From Spinellus fusiger (lineage: Eukaryota > Mucoromycota > Mucoromycetes > Mucorales > Phycomycetaceae), in NCBI GenBank assembly GCA_025094145.1, contig JALLLS010000138.1:1-54759 (forward strand): a DNA stretch of 54,759 nucleotides, given 5' to 3'. Made by a program: the position numbers and the translations under genes. Below the pieces are notes generated by a model. It had not been told where the DNA came from. It saw nothing but the letters and a program-made list of their open reading frames with translations, and searched no databases. Positions 11,176 through 21,490 of the stretch are shown here, piece after piece. Every line of letters starts with the position of its first letter. The stretch's first letter is position 1.

Positions 11176-12158
11176 TTAATAAGGAACATGCGCCATAAGA
11201 AGACACAAGATTGCAATACTATCTCCAAAATACGTCTTCTCCATTTGATTCATATCACTTGTCACTTGGTGCATCTGATTCTGCCACCCTAAACACCAGA
11301 ACAGAAAACTAACAGGCGCTACAAATGCCATGTCGGTATAATCTGCATACGAATGGCCACTCAGTGTATATCCTGCCCGAATAGCACAGTCTCCATGCCC
11401 CCCCTGCCGTTTTGCCATCTCAGCCGCAAAGAACTGGGCCTGTGTCTCCAGCACCTGCCGCACTCTCTCGTCCCGTGTTAGCATGTAATAATGGCCGAGT
11501 CGCCATGGCACACGACACGAATTCCAGTTGTAATCCCCATCATGACTGCTCTCCAGGACCTCACCACGAGCAGGCATGTACACCCGTGTCTTTGCGTCGA
11601 GCTTTAAGAAATCAGCCAGCAGGCCTGTCCGAGGGTTCAGTGTCAGCTGCCCCTGGACAGTAGAGAGGATGGCTCGGAGGACATTCTCCCACTGCTGTCT
11701 GCGCTGTCCATCCTCTAGGGAGAAGATCAAGTAGCCACTGAGAATAAAGTCGCTGGGGCGAGTGAGGAGAAAGGCATCTTCTCCAGGACTGGCCCAGTCG
11801 CCAATCAGAGGCATGTGGGTTTCGTGGTGGATGCAGTGTTCCCAAATGGAGGCACATAGGTGGGTAGCGATGGCTCTGTAGTCTAATTCTCCCTGGGCGC
11901 CTCCTCGTCCCCATACCTTGGCAGCCAAGAACAGGGCTGTGGCAATATCAACATCTCCATCCGTGGCACAGTTGTCACCTCCTTGGTCTCCAGGTACAAA
12001 ATCACCTGTAGGAGTGACCTTTTGCTGCCATCTTGTTGCAGTGGGTAGAGTGGTGAGTTTTGCAATGGGGGAGTGTAGAGTGTATTGGACTTACTGCATA
12101 AGGCCCTTTTTGTTTCTCCACTGTAGAAAGTAGCGTAAGAGTCCTATGGATAAGAGTG

Positions 12159-12196
<38 letters not shown>

Positions 12197-12556
12197 CATT
12201 GTAGTTGTAGTTGTAGTTGTAGTTGTAGTTGTAGCCCTACCATCAAAGTCAAGTTGGTTCCTCTTGAGTACAGACACCAGCATACCATAGCCTATTCATA
12301 TAGAATAGCGCAATTAGCCTACTTAGTCTACTTAGCCTGTTGTTCTATGTTTGTACCGTGTGCTTCAGAACAGGTCATCTCGGACAGTCCCTCTTTTTGC
12401 TCCTTGTAGTATATATAAAGACCATCCTTATAGGTGCGCAGATACCTCCACTGATGAATAAAGCACTTGTTCCTTCCCTACCCATCCTACCTACCTTCCA
12501 CGCCAGGCAATATAAGTCTGTTCTACGCTGTTCATAAAGAGGAACAAAGGGGACAT
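11176..12556 (-). CDS. Glycoside hydrolase family 8 (chitosanase/beta-1,4-glucanase type)
   Basis: Minus-strand exons 12495-12556, 12357-12445, 12241-12291, 12095-12143 and 11176-12031 join in frame to 368 residues. GH8 signatures are clear: CSEAHGYGMLVSVL (equivalent of SEGxGYGM; the Glu is the known general acid), GDFVPGDQGGDNCATDGDVD with the conserved ATDGD, DYNWNSCRVPWRLGHYY, and GYTLSGHSYADYTDMAF near the C-terminus. GH8 enzymes are inverting hydrolases of chitosan, cellulose, lichenan or xylan; they are mainly bacterial. Chitosan is the likely substrate if this fungus has a chitosan-rich wall (inference). No signal peptide is visible. A TATAAA-like box at about 12564-12571 lies so close to the first ATG that Met8 (12535) may be the real start. 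Intron 3 is almost pure microsatellite. Confidence 0.85.
12163..12234 (+). repeat. (TTA)n and (GTAGTT)n microsatellites filling an intron of the GH8 gene
   Basis: The 97-nt intron 12144-12240 is mostly a TTA run (12163-12196) followed by a GTAGTT run (12201-12234). On the transcribed strand the second becomes AACTAC repeats, which happen to supply several CTAC branch-point-like motifs. Confidence 0.85.
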
Positions 12557-12679
12557 GGCCAGTGTGCTTTATATCCATTCCCGTATTCGCTGTCCGACCG
12601 GCCCGGACTGATCGCAGCCTAGAATGCCCAGACATTCCTATGAGATGTCTCGGCTTGTTCTTTCCATTTCTCTTGTCAA
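12557..12679. promoter_or_regulatory. Divergent promoter shared by GH8 (-) and eL29 (+)
   Basis: The GH8 start and the probable 5' splice site of an eL29 leader intron (CAAG|GTAATA at about 12680) are only about 125 bp apart, so both transcripts must start from this interval. It contains a TATAAA-like box for GH8 (about 12564-12571, minus strand) and the inverted repeat GTCCG-N7-CGGAC at 12592-12608. The promoter role is inferred from gene spacing. Confidence 0.5.
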
Positions 12680-12859
12680 GGTAATACAGCATGCCTCTCC
12701 ATCCCATCCATAGGATTCTCTATCAACAACAGCACCAGCACCAGCACCAGCACCAACAATAAACAAAAGAAAAGAGAGAAAAGAGAGAAAAGAGATGGAT
12801 GGAAAAATAAACAAGTGATAGTTAACTTATCCACATGTCTTGCTTCTCCTGCAGCCACC

Positions 12860-13057
12860 ATGTCCAAGTCTAAGAACCACACCAACCACAACCAAAACAA
12901 AAAAGCACACCGCAATGGTATCAAGAAGCCCCGTCAAATGAAGTACCCTTCTCTCAAGGGTGTGGATGCCAAGTTCCTCCGCAACCAGCGTCATGCCAGA
13001 AAGGGCACTGAGAAAGCCTTGGCTCTCAAGTACGCCAAGAAGGATGAAACCAAATAA
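12860..13057 (+). CDS. RPL29: 60S ribosomal protein eL29
   Basis: A 65-residue, very basic protein starting [20 protein letters not shown], the near-invariant N-terminus of eukaryotic eL29, followed by [16 protein letters not shown]. It is a component of the large ribosomal subunit. Yeast eL29 has 59 residues, so length fits. The ATG follows a strong acceptor (TTCTCCTGCAG|CCACCATG), implying a leader intron from about 12680 to 12854, a frequent feature of ribosomal protein genes. The coding part is unspliced. Confidence 0.93.
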   Translation: MSKSKNHTNHNQNKKAHRNGIKKPRQMKYPSLKGVDAKFLRNQRHARKGTEKALALKYAKKDETK

Positions 13058-13479
13058 ACCAAACCACTGCTACCATGAACCTGTTTCCTTTGAGTACAAT
13101 GACCTCTTTTCTTTCTTTCCATCTACAGACACTGTTTCTATCGTCCCTGTTTATTCCACCTTGTCTTTCTTGAACCCAACTAAAGAGACAGTGATAAGAA
13201 TAAGAATAAGAATAAGAAAATAGTGGCGGTGGTGGTAGGTAGTGGTAGTGGTAGTAGTAGTAACAATAGCAGTAACAATAGTAATAATATCAATAGCAAT
13301 AGCAATAGCAATAGCACCACAGGAGAATCATGACTTGCCGGCAAGCTATAATCTTCTCTTTCTTTCTCTCTTTCTCTTTCTCTTTCTCTCTCCCTCTTCT
13401 TCTCAAGGGCTCCTGTTGTTCTCATACGCTTGTAACACTCTTCTCCTTAGTAGCTAATGGACTAATGGATGGAGACCTG
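13058..13479. other. Microsatellite-rich spacer between eL29 and VTS1
   Basis: Contains AATAAG repeats (about 13196-13218), GGTAGT/AATAGC-type trinucleotide-like runs (about 13220-13315) and TTTCTC repeats (about 13362-13400). The genes on both sides converge on this spacer. No coding sequence is supported. Confidence 0.6.
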
Positions 13480-14921
13480 TCAGTGAGAGATGTCTCTGAT
13501 GGAACTTACATTAAGAGCACAGTGCTCACGAATCCCTTCAAACACCTTCAACATCTTGCGACGTGCACCAAGAGCAGCCACCCCCTTGGCCTGGAGTGCC
13601 TTGTCGTCCATCTTCACAATCTCCTGCCATGACAGGGGCTCAAAGATGGCATTGTACTTGTGAAGACGCAGCGACCGGAACCACGCAGGCACATCCTCCA
13701 GCAGCTCCATGTCCACCACATCCTTCTTGTCCTTGCGATGACACTCGCTGTGGTCGCTCTCGTTGTCGTCTACAGTGTCCAAGCCCAAGAACTGCGTAAA
13801 GATCTTCTCCATGCCAGGAGGAGGGGCCGTGGGGTAGGTCAATGAGGTGCGGCGGCTGTCTGACAAGGACTTTTCTTTCCATCCATCAAACTCACCCAGG
13901 GGAGTCAATGAAGGAATAGACCATGGAGATTGGAAAGTATGCTGTGCATGAAGTTGTTGTTGTTGTTGCTGCTGCTGCTGTGGTGGTGGTGTTGTTGCTG
14001 AAGAGGAAGAGGAGGAAGAGGAGGAGGAGGAGGAGGCGTGTGGGAGGCGGTGGTGGTGGTGGTGGTGTTGTTGGTGTTGGTGTTGGTGTTGTTGGTGGTG
14101 GTGGTGAGTAATGCTGCTGCTCCTGACTCTACAGTGGCAGCAGTGGTGGGCGTTGTAGGCGTAGACGCGGCGAGTGTCGTCATGGAGGTGAGTGGGTTCA
14201 GAGAAGTGAGTGGGTTGAGTGGGTGGAGTGTCAGGGCAGGGTCGTTGGGCCATAGAGACACATCAGCTGACTTGGGCCGCATTCTGTCCCCAATGTTCCC
14301 CATCGTAGGCCGAGACAGCCAAGGAGAAAAGTCGTTGGTCTCCATCACAGAGCGTGGTCGGGACTGGTATGTGTGTCCAAAAGAGGGCGATGGGTCATAC
14401 AGACTGGTGGGTCGCTGTAGTGTCATGGGCCGCTGTAGTGTCTCGTCGTAGTGCTTGGTGTACCCGTTCATCAGAGGAGGCATCATGGAGGAGGGCTTTG
14501 GAACTTCCTTGGACTGCTTTTGTTCCAGGACACGCAGAAAGAAGCGTGTCTGGGAGAAGGACGTGTGTTGCAGCAGAGTGTAGAGAGTGCATGTCTTTTC
14601 TGCCTCGGATAGAAATCGAAACCACTGTTCAACATGCTGCAGCTCATCTTTAAAGTGCTGCTCACCCACCGACACTGTTGAGTCACCAGAATCCACCCAT
14701 GCAGTTGAGGAATGTGACTTACTTTGTCTTCTGTGGCAGTCGTAACGTCTTTGAGATGGCCCTCGTAGTGCTGCAGATCTTCACACCACTGGAAGGTGTT
14801 GGCTGTACAAAGAGAGAGTCAAGGCGCTGTTCTCTGGCCAGTGTGACTTGTGTTTACCTTCGAATCCCCTTGGACGTCCTTGGTGGATGTCCGCAGATGT
14901 GTTTTTGTTCTTTGGTAGCAT
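13480..14921 (-). CDS. VTS1: Vts1/Smaug-type SAM-domain RNA-binding protein
   Basis: Post-transcriptional regulator. The SAM domain of this family binds CNGG-loop hairpins and recruits deadenylation (family knowledge). Exons 14858-14921 and 14723-14802, then one from 14660, give the Vts1 N-terminal domain: [32 protein letters not shown] and [20 protein letters not shown]. The C-terminal 60 residues are the SAM domain: [16 protein letters not shown], then [20 protein letters not shown] with the basic RNA-contact patch. Between them lies a Thr/Asn/Pro/Gln/Ser/His-rich linker built from trinucleotide repeats (about 13960-14150). The frame changes inside it, so either one intron (a pyrimidine-rich acceptor candidate lies near 14010) or repeat slippage joins the two parts. 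The exact junction is unresolved. Confidence 0.85.
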
Positions 14922-15755
14922 AAAAGGGAAAAGGGGAGGGGGGGGAAAGAGGGAAGAAAAAGGAAAAAGGGCGTACAAATTCAAAATAACAGAGAGAAGA
15001 AAGAAAGAGAAAGAACCGGAGGTTGAATGTTGAATATCAGATCGACACTGGCTGACGTTATTGATGTCTTTTGGTGGAGGCGTGGTCAGTTTTAAATGCG
15101 CCGTCTCTCTTTTGATTGGAGGAGGGTGTGTCTAATGAAGTGTGTTGTAGTTGTAGTTGTAGTTGTAGTTGTAGTTGTAGTTGTAGTTGTGTGTGTTGAC
15201 AAGCCCCTCTGCCAATGACGTCCTTTGGTGTGGTGGTGATGTTCCCCGTCCTACTGTGACTGCCCTACACTACAACTCATTCTCTCTTTTCTCTCTTTTC
15301 TCTTTTCTCTTTGTGACTTTTCTTCTAGACTTCTTCTAGCATCATCCCTCCTCTCCACAGTGTGATGACGACGGATCCTTTTATAGAAATCAGAAAACAG
15401 AAATCAGAAAATAGAGAGTATAAAAAAGAAGAAAAAAAAAGAAAAAAAGGAAAAAGGGCACTCCCCAACAGTCATGTGATTCTTCACGCGCTTTATCTCA
15501 CTTGTCACCCACAGTTTATTCATGGTAATGGTACTGCAGAGTGCGCTTGGGTTTGGGGGGAGGCGTGCCAGAAGACTACAGTCACATCAGCCCATTGTTC
15601 ATTCGTTTGTTCTTATATGTTCATTCTTATGTATTGACTCATAAGTTGATCAATGTTGATTTCTCTCTCTTTTCTCTCTCCTCTCTTTTTCCCTAAAAAA
15701 AGCAGTCTCTTTTCTCTACTCTTCTCTTCTCTTCTTTACTCTTCTTTACTCTTCT
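14922..15755. other. Upstream region of VTS1 with a hexamer array and pyrimidine tracts
   Basis: No gene supported. It contains the TTGTAG array at 15145-15190, a long CTCTTTTCTC tract (about 15280-15312) and purine-rich DNA near 15385-15460. Short frames here are low complexity. Confidence 0.45.
15145..15190 (+). repeat. (TTGTAG)n microsatellite, about 7.6 copies
   Basis: Uninterrupted hexamer run. The same hexamer in the same orientation occurs in the GH8 intron at 12201-12234, so TTGTAG/CTACAA runs are a recurrent repeat type of this genome. Confidence 0.9.
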
Positions 15756-16253
15756 TTACTCTTCTCTACTCTCCATACACAAAGAAGATACATTCCATGT
15801 CCTTACCATAAAGTGGACATGCAAGTCCTTCTCAATATAGCCCCAGTCAGTGTCAGAAGGGTGGGATGGGCACCCAAGGTGTCTCTTTTCCTCAGGGGGA
15901 CGAAAAAAGGGCGCAAAATCAACACCAAAGCCGCGCATGGCCGGCTTCTTCTTCTCACCAAGAAAGGCAACATCGGACACAAAGTAGTCGTAGGCACTCA
16001 GACAGAGAGCAGTGCTATACATCACCAGGGGCTTCAGACGCTGAAGAACACTCATGGGGCGGTGTCGTTTGCGCACAGAGTGTTCTGGGGTGTCTGCCTG
16101 GACTTGTTCTGTCTGATAGGGATCGTAATAGGTGAGGCTGGGCACCCTCAAGCGGCCCAGACGACTGGTGGCCTTGCGGAGAGCTCTTTTGGGTTCACTC
16201 GAAGGAGGAGTCCAGCACACACTATAGACGTCGCTTATCATTCGCTTCGACAT
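15756..16253 (-). CDS. Unidentified protein, N-terminal exon
   Basis: A minus-strand frame from ATG at 16253 encodes about 149 residues up to a good splice donor (CACTTTATG|GTAAGG at 15807). If unspliced it runs 16 more residues to a stop at 15756. I do not recognise the family. The N-terminus is basic (MSKRMISDVYSVCWTPPSSE, then KRALRKATSRLGRLR). The middle contains MYSTALCLSAYDYFVSDVAF, moderately hydrophobic but too short and polar to be called a membrane span. The end has DTDWGYIEKDLHVHF, which looks like a folded-domain fragment. Composition is not low complexity, unlike the neighbouring spacers, which argues for a real gene. No downstream exon could be placed with confidence. Confidence 0.5.
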   Translation of the reverse strand: MSKRMISDVYSVCWTPPSSEPKRALRKATSRLGRLRVPSLTYYDPYQTEQVQADTPEHSVRKRHRPMSVLQRLKPLVMYSTALCLSAYDYFVSDVAFLGEKKKPAMRGFGVDFAPFFRPPEEKRHLGCPSHPSDTDWGYIEKDLHVHFMVRTWNVSSLCMESREE

Positions 16254-16716
16254 TGCCAAACAAGAGTGGCAGAGAAAGAACGAAGAAAGCGAAAGAAGAA
16301 GTGTAGGTGTAGGTTAGAGTGCAAATAGAAAAAGAGAAAAAGAGAAAAAGAGAAAAGGAAAGGGAAAGGGAAGAAAGGGAAGAAAGGGAAGAAAGAGAGA
16401 AACAAGGGAGAAAGAAGAAAAAGAGCAAGGGAAAATTCCTCTTTTCTTTTTTCTTTTTTTCTTCTTATTTCCTATTTCACTCTTTTATTTTCTATTCTAT
16501 TTCTTACTTGCACGCCTAAAATAAGACACATTTATTTTTCACAAGGGAGAAAAATAGGGCGTCCCAAGGCAAATAACCAGCAGAAAAGAGTAAAAATAGG
16601 AATAAGAAATAGGAAAATCATAGGAAAAAAGAAAAAAGACTAAGGGACATCTGGCTTTATTATTTATATATATTATTTTTTATATTTTTTAATATTTTAT
16701 TATAAAAGGGTGGGTT
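16254..16716. other. Intergenic region between two divergent genes, purine/pyrimidine-rich
   Basis: Long GAAA/AGAA runs on the plus strand (16318-16430) are followed by a T-rich and AT-rich stretch. TATAAAAG at 16701-16708 is a good TATA box for the downstream BRAP2-type gene. Otherwise no feature. Confidence 0.45.
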
Positions 16717-18763
16717 ATGTATTTTTACCACTTGCAGATTTGTCTGTTGTCTCCTCACCACCAACAGCCCAGTGTGCGTGTGCTGGACCCACTACTACTG
16801 AGCACCTTTTCATCGTCGTCGTCGTCGTCTTTTCCTGCACCACCACCAATAACACAACCAATAACACAACCACCACCAATAACACAACCACCACCACCAC
16901 CACCACTACACACACCTCCTCCCTTACCTGCCCACAGTGACTTCCGTTGGGGCACACTCATGGTGGAAGCACGCGGTCCCATGGGACGAATAGAAACCAC
17001 CCACCTTGGCCATGGCATTCTCCACTTGTACAGAGACACCCACGAAACACCTGTCGACAGTGCTCTTGAACACATCAACGACCGCACCACTCTCTGCACT
17101 CTGGCAGTCCCCAGTGCCATGGCCACCTGCGACTTTCTTCAGTTTGTGGCTCCTGTAGACCCCTTTGTGAGCCACTACAGAGTGCTGCGAGACGTGTCTC
17201 CCAACAAGTACATGGTGCTGATGAAGTTCCGACATGCCAACGCAGCTGAGGACTACTACAAGCAGTACAACGGACGACGCTTCCACTCCATGCAAGTAAG
17301 GAACCTCCTGTTTGTGTAAAAGAGAGAGAAAAGAGAAAGAGAAAGAGAAAGAGAAAAAGGACTAAGGGACATTAGCCAGAGATATGCCATGTTGTGTATG
17401 TGTCGGTGAGTGTCGACTGCTTTGTGATTCCAGCCACAGCACACCACACAACAGACGCCTCTCTCTCACCCATGGCAACGGCAATAGCACCTGTCCCAGC
17501 CGCCCCCATCGACACCATTGAGCTTCCCACCTGTCCTGTGTGTCTTGAGCGCATGGACGAGACAGTGACTGGGCTCCTTACCATCCAATGCCAGCACACA
17601 TTCCACTGCTCCTGTCTCAGCAAGTGGGGCGATGGCAGGTAAGTGTCTCCCTCACGCCCACCGACACCCACCCACACACACACACATCCAAACAGCTGTC
17701 CCGTCTGCCGCTATTCCCAAAAGCCCCTTGGATTGCAGTCCCTGGGTTCTTCTGCAACTACCATGCCAGAGGGTGAAAGCACAACCTGCATGGTGTGTGG
17801 TGTGGAGGAGCACCTGTGGATCTGTGTGATCTGTGGGCATGTAGGGTGTGGAAGGTACCAGGAGGCCCATGCGTATGACCACTACACAGAGACACATCAT
17901 TTGTATGCGCTGGAGATCGAGACACAGCGCGTGTGGGATTATGTAGGAGATGGGTAAGATATTGTTGGTGGTGGTGGTGGTAACACCTCCTCCTGCTATG
18001 ACTACTACTACTACTACCAATACTACTGCTAACAACCGCCCTAGGTACGTGCATCGATTGATACAGAACATGGTGGATGGTAAGCTCGTGGAGCTGCCAA
18101 GTGCTACAGGTCCATCCTCAGAAGACCCATCCCAGGTAAGAGAAAAAAAGGCAGAGAGAACCCTCTCTTCTTAGTCTGCTCCCATTCTTTAGGATAAACT
18201 GCATGCCATGACTGTAGAGTACACGCATCTCTTGACATCTCAGTTGGAATCACAGCGAATGTACTACGAGACCCATCTTGAACAGTTGACAGGCCAGCTG
18301 TCGCATCTCTCGTGCCAGCTGAGTGATCTCAAGACAGACCTCACCAGAGTCCAGCAGGAGAAAGAGGACGACCAGCGCAAGACATTGGAGACAGCCGCCG
18401 CCCTTGCTACAGAAACAAAGGCAAGAGAAAAGGCCATACGCAAGGCTGAGGCATGTAAAGAGAGAATGGAGGGGATGAAGAAAGAATGGCAGGAGGAGCG
18501 AGAGGTAATAAGGCACGTCACTCTTCTCCACTCTCTCATCCACTTTTTCTTTTTGTTAGCTCACCACCTCCCTCGTCAGCAACAACAGCCTATTGAAGAC
18601 AGAACTAGAACAGCACAAGGACAGCATCAAAGAACTCAAGGACCAAGTCCGTGACCTGATGTTCTTTCTCGAAGCCCGTGACAAGGTGCAAGAAACAGAC
18701 ATGGATGGAGGCAGTTTAAGCACTCGCATCCGCAAAACAAAAGGCAAAAGCAAGGGCCACTAA
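16717..18763 (+). CDS. BRAP2-type protein (RING-H2, UBP zinc finger, coiled coil), putative E3 ubiquitin ligase
   Basis: Homologue of BRCA1-associated protein 2. The animal protein is a ubiquitin ligase that dampens Ras-MAPK scaffolding. Exons 16717-17295, 17382-17638, 17696-17953, 18045-18135, 18193-18504 and 18560-18763 give 566 residues. In order: Pro/Ser/Thr-rich start; an RRM-like BRAP2 domain ([39 protein letters not shown], then ICHVVYV across intron 1); RING finger [30 protein letters not shown] finger [20 protein letters not shown] with [20 protein letters not shown]; coiled coil from [18 protein letters not shown] onwards; basic tail. All zinc ligands I checked are present. A TATA box 10 bp before the chosen ATG suggests translation may start further in, for example at MVEARG (about 16960). 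Confidence 0.92.
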
Positions 18764-19024
18764 AATAATAATAAATAATAAAGACACTACGAAGCAAATA
18801 AAACAAAAAGAGTGATCTTTTTTATATAAGATGGATACGATGGATACGATGTGGAATAAGATGTGGATAGATATTTGTGTTGTTGGTGGTGGTGTTGTTG
18901 TTGGTGTATGTATGTATGTATGTATCATTAAGCTAGACAGCAATACAATGAAGAAGAAGGAAAAACTATAAAACCATCACCCTTTTTCTTTCTTTTTTTT
19001 CTCTTTTCATTTTTCTCTTCTTCT

Positions 19025-21490
19025 TTAAATGTTAAAGAACAGCTCATTGTACTTGGGCAAGGGCCATAGCTTGTCAGCCACAAGACGCTCCAACTTGTCG
19101 GCCTGCTCACGCACACGCTCCATCGCCGCCACCACCTCCTCACTTGTCACCACAGACAACTGCACTGTGTCAGTCTCCTTGTCAAGACGCACCATCAGCT
19201 CATCCAATGCATCGTTGGCCTCTTGCAGCTCAGACACAATGGGACTCAACACATTCAGCACCTTGAGCTCAGGCACAGCCTCAATGCCAAGGGTCTTCAT
19301 GGCTGCACCCGACTCAGCCAGCTCACGACGGTAGCCATAGGCAGCAGGCAGGACTTGCTGGGTCACCATGGTCATCAGTGTCTGGGCCTCAATGGCAATG
19401 TCCTTGGCATACTTCTCTGTGAGAATATGGAACCGGGAATGCAGCTCGGCATCTGAAAACACACCCAGACGCTTCAGCATGTCCGCATTCTCAGGCTTGA
19501 GAAGACGGCTAAAGGCATCAGGGCTCTTGGTGATGTTGGGAAGACCACGGCGGGCGGCCTCCTGCACCCACTCCTCAGAGTAGTTGTCGCCCTCAAAGCG
19601 GATAGCCTTGGTCTTTGCGATAAAGGCGCGGATGACCACCAGCTGGTCCTCGACAGAGCACACAGGCTTGTCTCCCTTTTGCTCCTTCAGGGCGGCATTC
19701 ACCTGCTGGAGAGCAGAGGTCACGGCTGAGTTCAGAACAGACACTGGGAAGGAGGGGGACTGCTTGGATCCCACGGCACGGAACTCAAACTTGTTGCCAG
19801 TAAAGGCAAAGGGAGAGGTGCGGTTGCGGTCCGTCAAGTCACGGGCAATGTTGGGGAGGGTGGCGACCTTGAGATCCAGAACAGTGCCCTTGACGCGGAT
19901 GTGCTGGAGCTGTGTGCCAGCAGCCAGGTCGTTGACAGGACGGCCCTGCTCCACGGCATCCAGCACCTCGTTCAGGTGGCTGCCCAAGAACACAGAGATG
20001 ATGCCGGGAGGGGCTTCGTGTGCACCCAGGCGGTGGTCGTTGGAGGCAGAGGCAATGGCAGCACGGAGCAGGTCACCGTGGTCCTGGACACCCTTCAGCA
20101 CAGCCACAAGGAACAGCAGGAAGCGGTAGTTGGTCTCAGGGGTGCTTGTGGGGTCGAGGAGGTTGTCGCCCTGGTCAGTGGACATGCTCCAGTTGCAGTG
20201 CTTTCCAGAGCCATTGACACCGCGGAAGGGCTTTTCGTGGAAAAGGACCTTGAGCTTGTGGCGATGGGCTACACGGTGGAGGACATCCATGGTCAGCAGG
20301 TTGTGGTCCACGGCCTGGATAGCCTCCTCAAAGATGGGGGCAACCTCGAACTGGGCAGGGGCGACTTCGTTGTGGCGGGTCTTGATGGGGACACCGAGTT
20401 TGGCCAGCTCCAGCTCACACTCACTGATGGCAGCCAGCACACGGGTGGGCATCTTACCAAAGTAGTGGTCCTCGAGCTGCTGGTGGCGGGGAGGGAGGCC
20501 ACCCAACAGAGTGCGGCCTGCGATCTTGAGATCAGGACGGAGAGAGTACAGTCCACGGTCAATCAAAAAGTACTCCTGCTCAGTGCCCAGTGTGGTGTAG
20601 ACGTGCTGTGTGCGTGGGTGGTCTATGCATTCAGCCCAACAATAAGCAAGAGTGTTCTTGTGGTGAAGGTAGTCATAGCAACACAAAGAAAGGCTACTCT
20701 CTCTCTTTTTCTCTCTCTCATCTCTCTACGCGTTGTCTTTCTTACCTTCATCCACAATGTCAATGAACGAGAGTGTCTCCACAGCAGTCTTGGCAAGGAT
20801 CTCAGAAGAACGCAATAGAATGGACTTTTCATCCATGGCCTCACCATTGTAGGAGATGAACACAGAGGGGATATAGAGAACAGTGGTGCCGTGAGGGCCT
20901 TCTTGGACAAACATGGGACTAAACAGACACACATACACATACACATACATAAGCCTGCTTCCTTTCTTCTATAGAAAAATGCTGACTTACCTCTTGGTAT
21001 CCCACACAGTGTAGCCGCGTGCCTCAAAGGTAGTGCGCATGCCACCAGAAGGAAAAGAGGACGCATCAGGCTCAGACTGCAGCAACTGAGAACCAGAAAA
21101 GGTGTCAATGGCCTGGACCTGCTCAAAGCCATCCTTGTGGGTGGACTTGAGGGTAAGGAAGGAGTCGTGCTTCTCGGCAGTGGAGTCGTTCAAAGGCTGG
21201 AACCAGTGAGTAAAGTCAGTGGCGCCTCTGTCCAAGGCCCACACCTTGACAGCATGGGCAATAGCATCGGCAGTGACCTTGTCCAGTGTCTGGTTGCCAC
21301 GGATCTGGCGCACAAAGTCCTTGAACACGGGCTTGGGGAGACTCTTTTCCATCTCCTTGAGAGAGAAGACATTCTGGCCAAAGATTTCAGAGATGCTTTT
21401 GATGCGGCCGTTGCCTTGAGGGAACTGCACTGAGCGAGGGGCCGTGGCCAGACTCTGGTTGATAATTTCCTGGCGTGTTTGGAGAGTCAT
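19025..21490 (-). CDS. Glutamine synthetase, type III
   Basis: Makes glutamine from glutamate, ammonia and ATP. Exons 20991-21490, 20746-20918 and 19025-20622 (minus strand) join in frame to 756 residues, within the size typical of GSIII and about twice that of the usual eukaryotic GSII. Diagnostic motifs are [31 protein letters not shown] (metal-binding Glu), [46 protein letters not shown] and [20 protein letters not shown]. The second intron (20623-20745) was chosen because it joins SFIDIVDE to [13 protein letters not shown] in phase. GSIII occurs in bacteria, some protists and, to my knowledge, some early-diverging fungi. Several GATA cores upstream (about 21600-21700) would fit nitrogen control but are weak evidence. 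Confidence 0.95.

Noticed and set aside
16319..16519. Lys/Glu/Arg-rich frame followed by Phe/Ser-rich segment
   Set aside because: Translation of AGAAA-type and TTTTCTT-type simple sequence, not a protein.
19901..20818. 305-codon plus-strand frame, and another at 19584-20129, opposite glutamine synthetase
   Set aside because: Both are antisense to the large GSIII exon, whose codon bias creates long shadow frames; neither has a family motif or splice context.
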